A stretch of 64,000 nt of DNA, from NCBI RefSeq assembly GCF_004343605.1, contig NZ_POSF01000002.1, positions 248,001 to 312,000 on the forward strand, read 5' to 3'. The notes beneath the pieces were generated by a model. It saw only the letters and a list, made by a program, of their open reading frames with translations. It made no database searches and had not been told where the DNA came from. Of the stretch, positions 1 to 9,242 are shown piece by piece. Numbering within the stretch: position 1 is the first letter of the stretch; each line of letters starts with the position of its first letter. Origin of the DNA: Dehalobacter sp. 12DCB1. GTDB lineage: Bacteria; Bacillota; Desulfitobacteriia; Desulfitobacteriales; Syntrophobotulaceae. The position numbers were made by a program, and so were the translations under genes.

Positions 1-2
1 TC

Positions 3-689
3 TATAATAATGAGGGCCAATATCAACTGGCGGCGATTAATACCAAAGGAGCTATGTATGTACTTACCAATGGGGTTGTCATTAACAGCTGGACTGATTT
101 AAAGGGTAAAGAGGTACATTTTGCCGTTCCAAGTAAAGCTCTGCTTGCAGTGTTTAAATACATGCTGGTTCAAAACGGAGTCGATCCGGATAAGGATATA
201 TCCCTTAAATTTATTGAGTCGGGCCAGGTACAAGCCGATATTGCGAATACCAACAAAATCATTGTAATGACAGAACCGTGGGTATCAGAGTTAATAGGTA
301 CGAATAGCAATATAAAGATTGCTCTGGATATTCAAAAGGAATGGAATCGAATAAATGGGGAGGAGACGCCGCTTGCTCATACTTGTTTAGTGGTTAAGCA
401 GGAGGTAGCAGCTCGGGATCCTGAAGAATTTGGCTTGTTTTTACAGGATTATGCTGATTCAATAAATTGGGTAAATAAAAAACCAGCAGAGGCTGCGAGA
501 CTGGTCGCTAATCATGATATTGGAATATCTCCCGTAGTTGCTGAGGAGCTCATTCCCAGATGCAACATGCTTTATATGAAAGCCACTGATGCTAAACCGG
601 CGGTGGAGAAATATTTAAAGATACTCCAAGGTAATACGCCGGATTCAATAGGAGGAAAACTTCCTGATAAAAATTTTTATTATAAATAA
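3..689 (+). CDS. ABC transporter substrate-binding protein, NitT/TauT family (5' truncated by window edge)
   Basis: The frame is open to the left edge, so the N-terminus and any lipoprotein signal lie outside the window. The first internal ATG is at 54, but the codons before it continue the same protein. The sequence resembles the C-terminal two thirds of NMT1/SsuA-like periplasmic binding proteins: a W-x-D-L-K-G-K segment near the start, then VPSKALLAVFKYML and a V-x-A-D-I-A segment. Such proteins deliver nitrate, sulfonates, thiamine precursors or similar small anions to an ABC permease. The ligand cannot be read here. The permease and ATPase would have to lie upstream, because no partner follows. 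A strong hairpin terminator comes about 55 bases after the stop. Family confidence is good; ligand unknown. Confidence 0.75.
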   Translation, partial: YNNEGQYQLAAINTKGAMYVLTNGVVINSWTDLKGKEVHFAVPSKALLAVFKYMLVQNGVDPDKDISLKFIESGQVQADIANTNKIIVMTEPWVSELIGTNSNIKIALDIQKEWNRINGEETPLAHTCLVVKQEVAARDPEEFGLFLQDYADSINWVNKKPAEAARLVANHDIGISPVVAEELIPRCNMLYMKATDAKPAVEKYLKILQGNTPDSIGGKLPDKNFYYK

Positions 690-744
690 GAAGCTTGAAA
701 GTGTTGTAAGGGGTTTTTGATGCGATATTCTCATATAACTAAAG

Positions 745-780
745 AAAAGAAGGGTAGTAAGAAAACCACCCTTCTTTTTT
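745..780. terminator. Probable bidirectional intrinsic terminator
   Basis: A perfect 11-bp inverted repeat (745-755 with 768-778) encloses a 12-base loop and runs into T residues on the plus strand. On the minus strand its A-rich left arm also gives a T run. It can therefore end both the binding-protein transcript and the minus-strand tiny genes that converge on it. Confidence 0.8.
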
Positions 781-801
781 ATTGATAATATTTTATATGA
801 T

Positions 802-936
802 TTAGAAGATTACTCCTAACGCAATTAAAATCAATATTGCAATCGCGATGATACCGACTCCAACTCCATAAACAGGCGCTACTGGAGCTACAGGGGCCAT
901 AGGTCTGCAGCAACATCCACCAGCGTATCCAAACAT
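802..936 (-). CDS. Tiny Gly/Cys-rich single-pass membrane protein (YjcZ-like), 44 aa
   Basis: This 44-codon gene is preceded by a strong AAAGGAGGG site about 7 bases before the ATG at 936. The N-terminal half holds Gly, three adjacent Cys and Ala-Pro-Val repeats. The C-terminal half is one hydrophobic helix ending in IIAIAILILIALGVIF. That tail is almost identical to the tail of the 34-aa protein at 45603-45707. The layout (Gly/Tyr/Cys head, hydrophobic tail, about 40 aa) recalls YjcZ/YczM-type sporulation-associated peptides of Firmicutes; that link is by resemblance only. It is probably co-transcribed with the tiny gene just upstream at 968-1084 and ends at the terminator at 745-780. The function is not known. 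Confidence 0.75.
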   Translation of the reverse strand: MFGYAGGCCCRPMAPVAPVAPVYGVGVGIIAIAILILIALGVIF

Positions 937-967
937 AATATTTCCCTCCTTTTAAAATTGATTCAAA

Positions 968-1084
968 TTAGAATACAATACCTAAAGCGATTAACAGAAG
1001 AATAATTACAACAACAATTGCAATTCCACAACCACAACCGCCAAGACCTCCTGCTACGCCCCCAACTGCTCCATCATAGGCCAT
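968..1084 (-). CDS. Tiny Gly-rich single-pass membrane protein (YjcZ-like), 38 aa
   Basis: This 38-codon gene has an AAAGGGGGC-type ribosome site just before the ATG at 1084. The head is Gly-rich with a C-G-C motif. The tail is a single hydrophobic helix, GIAIVVVIILLLIALGIVF. It differs from the tail of the 38-aa protein at 45763-45879 at only one position. It lies 31 bases upstream of the other tiny gene (802-936), so the two probably form a bicistronic unit. As with its neighbour, a YjcZ-like sporulation or membrane-peptide role is a guess from composition. Confidence 0.75.
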   Translation of the reverse strand: MAYDGAVGGVAGGLGGCGCGIAIVVVIILLLIALGIVF

Positions 1085-1430
1085 TTTTATATGCCCCCTT
1101 TCCTTATAAAGAATAAACACCAGAGAATATAGATCATAAGAACTTTATAAATTCATTGTTTTTATTTTATTTAGAGTCATTAACTCGTAGACAGCTATAA
1201 CGATTATTCTCTGGTGTCCTATACACTATATGAGACACAACTCCGTTATGGTACTATTTGGAAGAAATGAAATGCCAAAAAAATTATGATCGGGCCTTGT
1301 AACGGGATTAAATTGACACAGTTGTGGGCTTACCAATAAAACAGGTATTGTGATATGGGCTGCATGAGCGTAAAATATACAAGACAGAAGTTAGAATAAT
1401 TTTGCACACCAGAAATGGAGGTACTATATT
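1085..1430. other. Intergenic region with a 13-bp inverted repeat; divergent promoter region
   Basis: No gene was found in these 346 bases. They must hold the promoters of the minus-strand tiny genes and of purL. A perfect 13-bp inverted repeat (1117-1129 and 1205-1217) brackets 75 AT-rich bases. I looked for a purine riboswitch ahead of purL and did not find the conserved loops. Confidence 0.6.
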
Positions 1431-4400
1431 TTGTTACAAGCTGTAAAAAGATTGTATGTTGAGAAGAAACAGGGGTTCAATATCGAAGCCCAGGGACTTT
1501 TTGCAGATCTTCGGGATAATCTAAGCATTGCAGGATTGCAGGGGGTCAGAACGATCAACCGCTATGATATTTCCGGGATTACCGATGAAGAATATAAGAA
1601 ATCTCGTACGATTATTTTTGCTGAACTCCCCTTGGATATCCTTTACGACGAAACGCTGGATATCTCGTCAGGGGACAGGGTTTTTGCGATGGAGTATTTG
1701 CCGGGCCAGTATGATCAACGGGCGGATTCGGCTGCTCAATGTATCCAGATGCTGACCCAGAAAGAGCGTCCGTTGGTTGCTTCAGCCAAAGTGATTATCC
1801 TGGAAGGAAAACTATCTGATCAGGACTTTGCAAGAATCAAACAATACTGTATCAACCCGGTCGAATCCCGGGAAGCTTCGCTGGCAAAACCGCAGAGTCT
1901 GGAATTTGAAGCGGCAGAACCGGAAGACGTTGAAATGATGGAAGGATTTATTACTAAAACACCGGAAGAAATTATTGTGATGCAGCAGCGCATGAATCTC
2001 GCCATGAGCGTCGAAGACTTGCTATTCTGTCAGTCCTATTTCCGGGATACGGAAAGAAGAAATCCGACCATGACCGAAATAAAAACGATTGACACTTACT
2101 GGTCCGATCACTGCCGGCATACGACGTTCCAGACTGAAATTGAAGAAGTCGATATCCGGGAAGGACATTTTTCCGGGCCTATCCAAACAGCTTTCAATTG
2201 CTATAAGGCTTCCCGGGCTAAGGTATATCAGGACAAGCTGCCCAGTAAGGATATCTGCCTGATGGATATTGCTACGATGGGGATGAAAGAGCTTAAAATG
2301 GCAGGACTGCTTGATGATCTGGATGAATCTGATGAAATCAATGCCTGCAGTATTGTTGTGAATGCAGAAGTAAACGGCCAGGAAGAAGAATGGCTGGTGA
2401 TGTTTAAAAACGAGACGCATAATCACCCGACAGAAATCGAACCGTTTGGCGGTGCCGCCACCTGTCTGGGTGGTGCGATCCGAGACCCGCTGTCAGGCCG
2501 GACCTATGTCTATCAGGCGATGCGGGTCACCGGCAGCGGCGATCCACGGGCAAAGGTCGAAGATACCTTGCCCGGTAAACTGCCGCAAAGAAAGATTACC
2601 ACCGTTGCTGCAGCCGGATATAGTTCTTACGGCAATCAAATTGGACTGTCGACAGGTCAGGTTGCCGAAGTCTATGACGAAGGCTTTATCGCTAAAAGAA
2701 TGGAGATCGGTGCGGTCATCGGTGCTGCCCCCAGAAAAAATGTCATCCGCAAACCTCCTGAAGAAGGTGACGTGATTGTTCTGGTTGGCGGCAGGACAGG
2801 CCGGGACGGCTGCGGCGGAGCGACGGGTTCTTCCAAAGAACATACGCTGGAATCGCTGACCAGCTGTGGTGCCGAAGTTCAGAAGGGCAATCCGCCGAAT
2901 GAAAGAAAGATTCAGCGGCTGTTCCGCAACTCGGAAGTCAGTACGCTTATTAAAAAATGCAACGATTTTGGCGCCGGCGGTGTCTCTGTTGCCGTGGGGG
3001 AACTGACTGACGGCCTTGATATCTGTCTGGATGCCGTGCCAAAAAAATACGAAAGCCTGAATGGGACAGAACTGGCGATTTCCGAATCCCAGGAGCGCAT
3101 GGCTGTCGTACTGGCAGCTGAGGATTGGGACAAATTCAAAAGCCTGGCCGCCGAAGAAAATCTTGAAGCAACCGTTATTGCCCTGGTAACCGGCGATCAG
3201 CGACTTAAAATGTCTTGGCGGGGCAAGAAAATCCTAGATCTCAGCCGTGACTTTCTGAATACCAATGGGGTCAAACAAAAGACGAAGGTTGAAGTGACGG
3301 CGCCGCTGGAAACGCAAAATTACTTTAACGCTATCCCCAACTCAGTGGCGCGGGAGCTGCTGGATCTGCGAAAAGCCTGGAATGCTAATTTAGGCGATTT
3401 GAATGTCTGCAGTAAAAAAGGACTGATCGAGAGATTTGACAGTACGATCGGTGCGGCATCGGTACTTATGCCGTTAGGCGGAAAATACCAGCTGACCCCG
3501 GCTGAAGGTATGGTCGCCAAACTGCCGGTACTTGAAGGTGATACGACGACAGCTACGATCATGACGTATGGCTATAACCCGCAACTGGCCAAATGGAGCC
3601 CGTTTCACGGGGCTTTATATGCGGTGCTGGATGCCGTTACAAAAGCAGTGGCGTTAGGTGGAGATTACCGTAAGATACGCCTTACCTTGCAGGAGTATTT
3701 CGGCAAACTAAATGACGCCAGCAAGTGGGGGCAGCCTTTCAGTGCTTTATTGGGCGCTTATTATGCTCAAAAGCAGCTAGGTATTCCCGCTATAGGCGGA
3801 AAAGACAGTATGTCGGGCAGCTTTATGGAGTTGAATGTCCCGCCTACCCTGGTCGCATTTGCCGTTTGTACGGCAGATGCCCGCAAAGTCGTATCCCAGG
3901 AATTCAAACAGGCCGGAAGCAATGTGGTCCTGCTGAAACTGATCCGGGACGAACAGGAAATCCCTGACTTTGCTATGGCGGTGAAAAACTTTGTAAAGGT
4001 CTTGAACTTGATTCAGTCAGGCTGGGTGCGCTCTTCACGTTCGGTCAGAATGGGTGGGATTGCCGGCGCTGTCAGCGAGATGGCTTTCGGCAATATGATT
4101 GGTTTTCGTTTCAGTAGACAAATAGAGTCTTCAGACCTGTTCCGGACGGATTATGGTTCGATACTACTGGAACTGGATGAGAAGACTGATCTGCCTGTTT
4201 TGTTTGGCGATGTCGGATACGAATTACTCGGCTGTACGCAGGAGAAACCAGCAATCGCTGTCAACGGAGTTGAGTTGCTGCTGACGGATGTGCTGGGCCA
4301 ATGGGAAATCCCGTTGGAAAAAATCTTTCCAAGCAAGGCTGAGAATGCCGAAAATACCGAAAAACCTCGGGCAGTCAGCTTTGACAAGCGTAGTGCTTTC

Positions 4401-5219
4401 AGACCGGCGATTAAAGCAGCAAAACCACGGGTATTTATCCCTGTTTTTCCGGGGACAAACTGTGAATATGATTCTGCCAAAGCTTTCACGAAAGCCGGTG
4501 GTCTGGTCGAAACCATGGTTATTCGAAATCTCAGTGCCGCAGATATTGAAGGCTCGATCAAAGAAATGGTCAAAAAAATCAATAACTCCCAGATTATCAT
4601 GCTCCCGGGCGGTTTTAGCGCCGGAGACGAACCGGATGGATCGGGAAAATTTATTGCCACCTTGTTTAATAACCCGCGCATCAAAGATGCCGTCATGAAC
4701 CTTCTGAAACAGCGGGACGGCCTGATGCTCGGAATATGCAACGGATTCCAGGCTTTGATCAAGCTGGGACTTGTCCCCTACGGGGAAATTAAAGAAATAA
4801 ACGCAGAAGACCCTACGTTGACCTATAACAGGATCGGACGCCACATTTCCTGCATGGCCCGGACCAAGGTTGTTTCCACACTTTCCCCTTGGTTTAGCGG
4901 TGTTGAATTGGGAGAGATTCACACGATTGCAGTTTCGCACGGCGAAGGAAGATTTGTCGCGAGTCAGGAAGTCATCAGCAAGCTGATTCAGAACGGGCAG
5001 ATCGCTACCCAATATGTCGATCTGAATGGAATGCCAAGCAACGATGTCGAGGATAATCCGAACGGTTCCTTTGAAGCTATCGAAGGGATTACCAGCCCCG
5101 ACGGAAGGATATTGGGCAAAATGGCGCATTCAGAACGGACCGGAACCGGTGTTGCTGTAAACGTCCCCGGCAATAAATACCAGCCCATTTTTCAGGGCGG
5201 CATCAATTATTTCAAGTAA
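1431..5219 (+). CDS. purL: Phosphoribosylformylglycinamidine synthase, single-chain type
   Basis: This enzyme catalyses the fourth step of de novo purine synthesis: FGAR, glutamine and ATP give FGAM in the cytoplasm. At 1262 aa it is the large single-chain form that fuses the PurS-like, PurL and PurQ parts, close to the roughly 1,295 aa of the E. coli enzyme. HNHPTE at 330-335 marks the synthetase core. The C-terminal glutamine amidotransferase shows PGGFSAGDE (1059-1067), the nucleophile Cys1103 in LGICNGFQ, and the His1233/Glu1235 pair in MAHSER. The start is TTG at 1431, chosen because GGAGG lies 10 bases upstream and no better start exists. No other pur gene is adjacent, so it stands as a monocistronic gene ending at a hairpin. 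Large minus-strand open frames inside it are shadows. Confidence 0.95.
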   Translation: MLQAVKRLYVEKKQGFNIEAQGLFADLRDNLSIAGLQGVRTINRYDISGITDEEYKKSRTIIFAELPLDILYDETLDISSGDRVFAMEYLPGQYDQRADSAAQCIQMLTQKERPLVASAKVIILEGKLSDQDFARIKQYCINPVESREASLAKPQSLEFEAAEPEDVEMMEGFITKTPEEIIVMQQRMNLAMSVEDLLFCQSYFRDTERRNPTMTEIKTIDTYWSDHCRHTTFQTEIEEVDIREGHFSGPIQTAFNCYKASRAKVYQDKLPSKDICLMDIATMGMKELKMAGLLDDLDESDEINACSIVVNAEVNGQEEEWLVMFKNETHNHPTEIEPFGGAATCLGGAIRDPLSGRTYVYQAMRVTGSGDPRAKVEDTLPGKLPQRKITTVAAAGYSSYGNQIGLSTGQVAEVYDEGFIAKRMEIGAVIGAAPRKNVIRKPPEEGDVIVLVGGRTGRDGCGGATGSSKEHTLESLTSCGAEVQKGNPPNERKIQRLFRNSEVSTLIKKCNDFGAGGVSVAVGELTDGLDICLDAVPKKYESLNGTELAISESQERMAVVLAAEDWDKFKSLAAEENLEATVIALVTGDQRLKMSWRGKKILDLSRDFLNTNGVKQKTKVEVTAPLETQNYFNAIPNSVARELLDLRKAWNANLGDLNVCSKKGLIERFDSTIGAASVLMPLGGKYQLTPAEGMVAKLPVLEGDTTTATIMTYGYNPQLAKWSPFHGALYAVLDAVTKAVALGGDYRKIRLTLQEYFGKLNDASKWGQPFSALLGAYYAQKQLGIPAIGGKDSMSGSFMELNVPPTLVAFAVCTADARKVVSQEFKQAGSNVVLLKLIRDEQEIPDFAMAVKNFVKVLNLIQSGWVRSSRSVRMGGIAGAVSEMAFGNMIGFRFSRQIESSDLFRTDYGSILLELDEKTDLPVLFGDVGYELLGCTQEKPAIAVNGVELLLTDVLGQWEIPLEKIFPSKAENAENTEKPRAVSFDKRSAFRPAIKAAKPRVFIPVFPGTNCEYDSAKAFTKAGGLVETMVIRNLSAADIEGSIKEMVKKINNSQIIMLPGGFSAGDEPDGSGKFIATLFNNPRIKDAVMNLLKQRDGLMLGICNGFQALIKLGLVPYGEIKEINAEDPTLTYNRIGRHISCMARTKVVSTLSPWFSGVELGEIHTIAVSHGEGRFVASQEVISKLIQNGQIATQYVDLNGMPSNDVEDNPNGSFEAIEGITSPDGRILGKMAHSERTGTGVAVNVPGNKYQPIFQGGINYFK

Positions 5220-5238
5220 AAGTTCCTATTCAAATCAT

Positions 5239-5266
5239 ACACCCTCAGACCTTTGGCTGGGGGTGT
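5239..5266 (+). terminator. Hairpin terminator after purL
   Basis: A 10-bp stem with one T-G pair (5239-5248 and 5257-5266) and an 8-base loop follows purL. The tail is only moderately T-rich, so termination strength is uncertain. Confidence 0.6.
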
Positions 5267-5338
5267 TATTATCATAGCGAAATAATCAACATGCGTCTTA
5301 TTTCGTTGCAACATTTATTCCAGTAGATGAACACAAAT

Positions 5339-5695
5339 TCAGTTCTCAATCTCGGTAATATTGACAATGGCTTTATTGGGCAGACAAACAGCATAGTCCC
5401 CTGGGTTTTCCAGCCAGCCTGTCCGGACACAAATCTGGTCGGGACAATTGGTTTCTTTAAATCTGATGCGGCCTTTTTCCACCAGAACAATCTCGTGGTA
5501 CTTGCCTGGAAGGGTAATTTCCCGCGGTTCCTCGACTGCATTTAAATCAATACGTTCGATAAGCACGTTATTCTGTGTGATCTCGGCAAACCTGAGGTCT
5601 TTCCCATTTTGGGATTGATGGAATTTTATACTGCCTAAACCGATGAGCACGAGTATGATTATGATACCAATTAGGACAATATCGTGTTTCTTCAT
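5339..5695 (-). CDS. NusG domain II-containing membrane-anchored protein
   Basis: This is a 118-aa protein with an N-terminal hydrophobic segment (about residues 6-24) followed by a small extracytoplasmic domain. That domain has the NusG-II signature: a DCPDQ-like NCPDQICV segment, then GWxxxPG and CLPNKAIV. Such proteins are common in Clostridia, often near heptaprenyl diphosphate synthase or FMN-binding genes; their function is poorly defined. The open frame extends 26 codons further upstream, but ATG 5695 is chosen because GGAGGAA precedes it and the membrane segment then starts normally. Two Cys residues in the domain (CPDQIC) are typical. It is convergent with purL and no co-transcribed partner is visible. 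Confidence 0.8.
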   Translation of the reverse strand: MKKHDIVLIGIIIILVLIGLGSIKFHQSQNGKDLRFAEITQNNVLIERIDLNAVEEPREITLPGKYHEIVLVEKGRIRFKETNCPDQICVRTGWLENPGDYAVCLPNKAIVNITEIEN

Positions 5696-6029
5696 GATAT
5701 TTATAGGTTCCTCCTTGAGCGCGCTCCATATGGCTGTCTGACTGAACAGAGCAAAGAAAACAGAACAGAACATAACATAACATCTACATTCCAGACATAC
5801 TATAATTGATAAAACAAAACAGTGTCAAGAGAAGTCAAAAGGGAATATCTGTATATAACAAAAATGTAGGTAAATGGTGTCGAATGAATAAGTAAGTTTA
5901 GAAGGACTATTGAAGTTTACAGGCAATTAATATAAACTTAAGCCGTCACTAAAATGGCAAAAATAATTTTTCAACTGGGCAATACTATGCAAAAGCATAC
6001 ATATAAAAAAATATCTGGAGGGAATTAAT
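5696..6029. other. Intergenic region upstream of the aldolase gene
   Basis: No gene was found in these 334 bases. They hold the divergent promoters of the NusG-II gene and fba. An exact Spo0A-box heptamer lies at 5878-5884, and a short TATGC/GCATA inverted repeat lies near 5990. Otherwise the stretch is AT-rich without recognisable structure. Confidence 0.5.
5878..5884 (+). promoter_or_regulatory. Putative Spo0A box upstream of fba
   Basis: An exact TGTCGAA heptamer, the core of the Spo0A binding site, lies about 150 bases before the aldolase start. One heptamer can arise by chance. It is listed because three more intergenic copies occur in this window. Confidence 0.3.
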
Positions 6030-6956
6030 ATGCCACTGGTAACTTCTGCTCAAATGTTTAAAAAAGTCTATGGAAAATGTGCTGTCGGAGCATTTAACGT
6101 TAACAATATGGAAATTATTCAGGGAATTGTTGATGCTGCGAAGGAAGAAAAAGCACCTTTAATTTTACAGGTTTCCGCGGGTGCCCGGAAATATGCCAAA
6201 CATATTTACTTAATGAAGCTGGTAGAGGCCGCAGTGGAGGATACGGGTTTGCCGATCTGCCTGCATTTGGACCACGGGGAAGACTTTGAGATTTGTAAGG
6301 CCTGTGTTGACGGCGGCTTTACTTCGGTAATGATCGATGGTTCCAAGCTGCCTTTTGCCGAAAATATTGCTGTTACCAAAAAGGTTGTAGAGTACGCCCA
6401 TGCGAAAGGCGTTGTGGTGGAAGCCGAATTAGGCAGACTCGCAGGCATCGAAGATGCGGTAAACGTAAGTGTGAAGGACAGCAGCTATACGGATCCGGAG
6501 CAGGCTGCCGAATTTGTCCATGAAACTGGTTGTGATTCCCTGGCTGTTGCGATTGGCACTAGTCACGGAGCGTATAAGTTCAAGGGAGAAGCCATGCTTG
6601 ATTTCGAGCGTCTTGAAAAGATAGCCTCACTACTTCCTGGCTTCCCATTGGTCTTACACGGTGCGTCCACGGTACTGCCGGAATTTGTAGCAAAATGCAA
6701 CGAATACGGAGGAGATATCAAGGGAGCGCAGGGTGTCCCCGAAGATATGCTTCGCAAGGCTGGGACCATGGGCGTATGCAAAATCAATATTGATACCGAT
6801 CTGCGCCTTGCCATGACAGCTTCAATCCGTGAGTATTTGGCAAACAGCCCTGCTGATTTTGACCCCCGCCAGTATCTCAAACCAGCCAGAGAAGCCATCA
6901 AAAATATGGTTAAGCATAAGATTGCAAATGTTTTAAACTGCAGCAATCAGCTCTAA
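6030..6956 (+). CDS. fba: Class II fructose-bisphosphate aldolase
   Basis: This zinc-dependent aldolase cleaves fructose 1,6-bisphosphate to glyceraldehyde 3-phosphate and dihydroxyacetone phosphate, or runs in reverse in gluconeogenesis. The 308-aa chain carries the expected residues: Asp81/His82 in LHLDHG, Glu135 in EAELG, His179 in GTSHG, His210 in LHGAS, and the phosphate-binding NIDTD near 253-257. These are the zinc ligands and catalytic residues of the family. The start ATG has a CTGGAGGG site 7 bases upstream. The gene is monocistronic with its own terminator. A tagatose-bisphosphate or other ketose-bisphosphate substrate is possible within this family, so FBP is the likely rather than proven substrate. 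Confidence 0.93.
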   Translation: MPLVTSAQMFKKVYGKCAVGAFNVNNMEIIQGIVDAAKEEKAPLILQVSAGARKYAKHIYLMKLVEAAVEDTGLPICLHLDHGEDFEICKACVDGGFTSVMIDGSKLPFAENIAVTKKVVEYAHAKGVVVEAELGRLAGIEDAVNVSVKDSSYTDPEQAAEFVHETGCDSLAVAIGTSHGAYKFKGEAMLDFERLEKIASLLPGFPLVLHGASTVLPEFVAKCNEYGGDIKGAQGVPEDMLRKAGTMGVCKINIDTDLRLAMTASIREYLANSPADFDPRQYLKPAREAIKNMVKHKIANVLNCSNQL

Positions 6957-7023
6957 GCATAACATACTGTACGGAACCAGCAAACAGAACATGATACTTG
7001 GGTCTGAAATACGAACTGTTGCG

Positions 7024-7053
7024 AAAAAGTAGACACTTTAAGTCTACTTTTTT
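7024..7053 (+). terminator. Intrinsic terminator after fba
   Basis: A perfect 11-bp stem (7024-7034 with 7042-7052), a 7-base loop and a T run follow the aldolase gene. Confidence 0.85.
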
Positions 7054-7130
7054 CAACAGAATGAAAAAGGTATTTTGTAGATTTATGTAGAATTTTCCCA
7101 TAAATAAATCTATATAAGTAGGGATATTGT

Positions 7131-9242
7131 TTGCAAAATAATTGGGAAAAAACGGTAAGAACAGTTAACGCTCTTATTCTTGCTCTGCTGCTATTAACAC
7201 AAATTCTCTTGATCAGGTCTTGGTATAATAAGACCCTTGATGATATCGGCATCAACGCGATGACCATTTCTCGGGTTGTCGCTGACAGTATTAATATTGC
7301 TGAATATGAAAAGTTGCTTGCGGGGAAGGAGCCTAATGATTATTTTAGAGAGATGCAGGCATATTTTAAGCGTATTCAAGCTGAAACCGGAGTGAAGTAT
7401 GTTTATGTCGAGCATCAAATATCACCCAGCCAAATTGAATACATTTTCGATTCGGAGGGGGATTCTTTAGGTGAGACTGATGAACTGTCTACACCGGCAG
7501 CACATACGAATACCAAAGCTTTTCACACGCGAGCTCAGACTTCAACGCTTTGGGGTACTTTGATTACCGGCTATGCGCCATTGGTTAATGCCGAGGGTCA
7601 GGTCATAGGCGCAGTCGGAACAGATGTAGATATCCAATATATTTATCAGGAACTGGCCAAACGCGTCGGACAGATCATTCTTTATGCAGCAGCCATGGTC
7701 ATTCTCTTTGGCTTGCTTATTTACTTCACGCTCAGTGAAGAAATACGAAGACGCCGCATCGTCGAAAAAAATCTTAAGCGCACTATGCAGTCTGTGAAAG
7801 ATTTACTCAATAATGCCGGGCAGGGCTTCCTATCTTTTGGGTCAGACCTGTGTATTGAACCTGAATATAGTGTCGAATGCCAGAGGCTATTGGGTTCTGA
7901 CTTAGCTAAGCGTAACTTTCCGGACTTAATTTATCCGGAGGATCAGGAACAAAGAGACTTTATGAGCAAAGTTCTTCGGGAATGTTTTCAGGAGAATGAC
8001 CCGGTACGCAGGGAGGTATTCCTTTCTTTTCTGCCGGATGCAATATTCCTGAATAACGACTATATAAAAATTGAATATAAGTTTATCGCGGCTAAGTATC
8101 AGGAAGAAACACAAGCTTTAATGGTCATCTTAACGGATGCTACGGAAAAACGCGCTTTGCAGGAACAAATGGAAAATGAACGCAAAACACTTAAAATGAT
8201 TGTAAAGGCTGTTATCAGCCGTAATGACCTTTTGGAGCTTATTTCAGATTACCAGCGTTTTTGCCAGGTCACCGTGCCACAGCTGCTTATTTGCAAAGAA
8301 CCGCTTCAGCAGGTAATTGCCGATGTCAAACGAAGGATTCATACCTTTAAAGGGGAATTTGGCCAGTTTGAGATGATACATATGGTTCGTTCTCTTCACC
8401 ATCTTGAAGAAGAGATTAAATCTTTTGAACAAAGGGATTCAGCAACCAGTGCTGATTTAGGCATGCTCCTGCAAAATTTGAAGCTTGAACGTGTTCTGAA
8501 TGAAGGTTTGCGTATTCTGCAGTCAACCTTAGGGGAGAATTTCGTTGCCACAGATAAAACCATTGAGATTCCGGAAGCAAAACTGGTTGAATTGGAAGAG
8601 CAAATAGCGACGCTTATTCCATCGCAGGAGGCCGATGTTTTGATCACCAAAATCAGGCAGTTGCATTACCGCTCGTTCAAAGAGCTTTTAGCTGCTTACC
8701 CGAATACAGTAGAAGGCTTAGCCCAGGGCTTGGAGAAATTGTTGTATCCCCTTGAACTAAAAGGTGGGGAGTTCCCTGTAGATACAAAAAGGTACCAGGC
8801 TTTTACCAAATCGCTGATTCATATTTTTACGAACTGCGTAGATCATGGCATCGAAAATAGGGAAGAAAGAATCAAAGCCGGAAAAGAAGAAAAGGGCCGC
8901 ATTGTCTGCGAAATGAAATTAGTCCAAGATCAAATTTTATTAAAAATTGCTGATGACGGCAAAGGCTTAGACCTGGAAGGAATCAAACAAAAGGCACTCG
9001 AGCTTGGGACAGTTACCGCAGAACAACTGGCAGAGCTAGAAGATAAAGATATAATCCCGCTTATTTTTGAAGACGGGCTTTCCAGCAAAGAGAGTGCATC
9101 AATGATTTCGGGACGCGGCATCGGCATGGCGATTGTTAAACAAGAACTTGAAAAAATAGGCGGTCATTTGGATATTGTGACAAACCCTGACACTGGAACA
9201 GAATTCAATTTTCTGCTGCCTATGGAAGGCGGCGCTATCTAG
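7131..9242 (+). CDS. Membrane CheA-like histidine kinase (Cache-like sensor, HPt, HATPase)
   Basis: This 703-aa protein has two membrane segments (about 13-30 and 181-203) flanking an extracellular Cache-like sensor. A PAS-like cytoplasmic region (about 215-345) follows. A histidine phosphotransfer domain has His404 in the HTFKGEFGQF motif. A CheA-type ATPase domain begins at FTNCVDHGIENREE, with a later G1-like DDGKGLD and G2-like SGRGIGM. It stops there, with no CheW-like (P5) domain and no P2 domain. It is thus a CheA derivative turned into an ordinary membrane sensor, which presumably phosphorylates the CheY-like regulator encoded just downstream. The start is TTG at 7131, with only a modest GTAGGGA site. 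Its stop codon abuts a repeat element. Confidence 0.85.
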   Translation: MQNNWEKTVRTVNALILALLLLTQILLIRSWYNKTLDDIGINAMTISRVVADSINIAEYEKLLAGKEPNDYFREMQAYFKRIQAETGVKYVYVEHQISPSQIEYIFDSEGDSLGETDELSTPAAHTNTKAFHTRAQTSTLWGTLITGYAPLVNAEGQVIGAVGTDVDIQYIYQELAKRVGQIILYAAAMVILFGLLIYFTLSEEIRRRRIVEKNLKRTMQSVKDLLNNAGQGFLSFGSDLCIEPEYSVECQRLLGSDLAKRNFPDLIYPEDQEQRDFMSKVLRECFQENDPVRREVFLSFLPDAIFLNNDYIKIEYKFIAAKYQEETQALMVILTDATEKRALQEQMENERKTLKMIVKAVISRNDLLELISDYQRFCQVTVPQLLICKEPLQQVIADVKRRIHTFKGEFGQFEMIHMVRSLHHLEEEIKSFEQRDSATSADLGMLLQNLKLERVLNEGLRILQSTLGENFVATDKTIEIPEAKLVELEEQIATLIPSQEADVLITKIRQLHYRSFKELLAAYPNTVEGLAQGLEKLLYPLELKGGEFPVDTKRYQAFTKSLIHIFTNCVDHGIENREERIKAGKEEKGRIVCEMKLVQDQILLKIADDGKGLDLEGIKQKALELGTVTAEQLAELEDKDIIPLIFEDGLSSKESASMISGRGIGMAIVKQELEKIGGHLDIVTNPDTGTEFNFLLPMEGGAI

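Noticed and set aside
1220-1430. Possible purine riboswitch ahead of purL
   Set aside because: The conserved loop and junction sequences of the purine aptamer were not found.
4224-5129. 301-aa open frame on the minus strand, and another of 203 aa at 4151-4762
   Set aside because: Both lie wholly inside purL, whose own protein has all its motifs; no ribosome site or domain supports a gene on the other strand.
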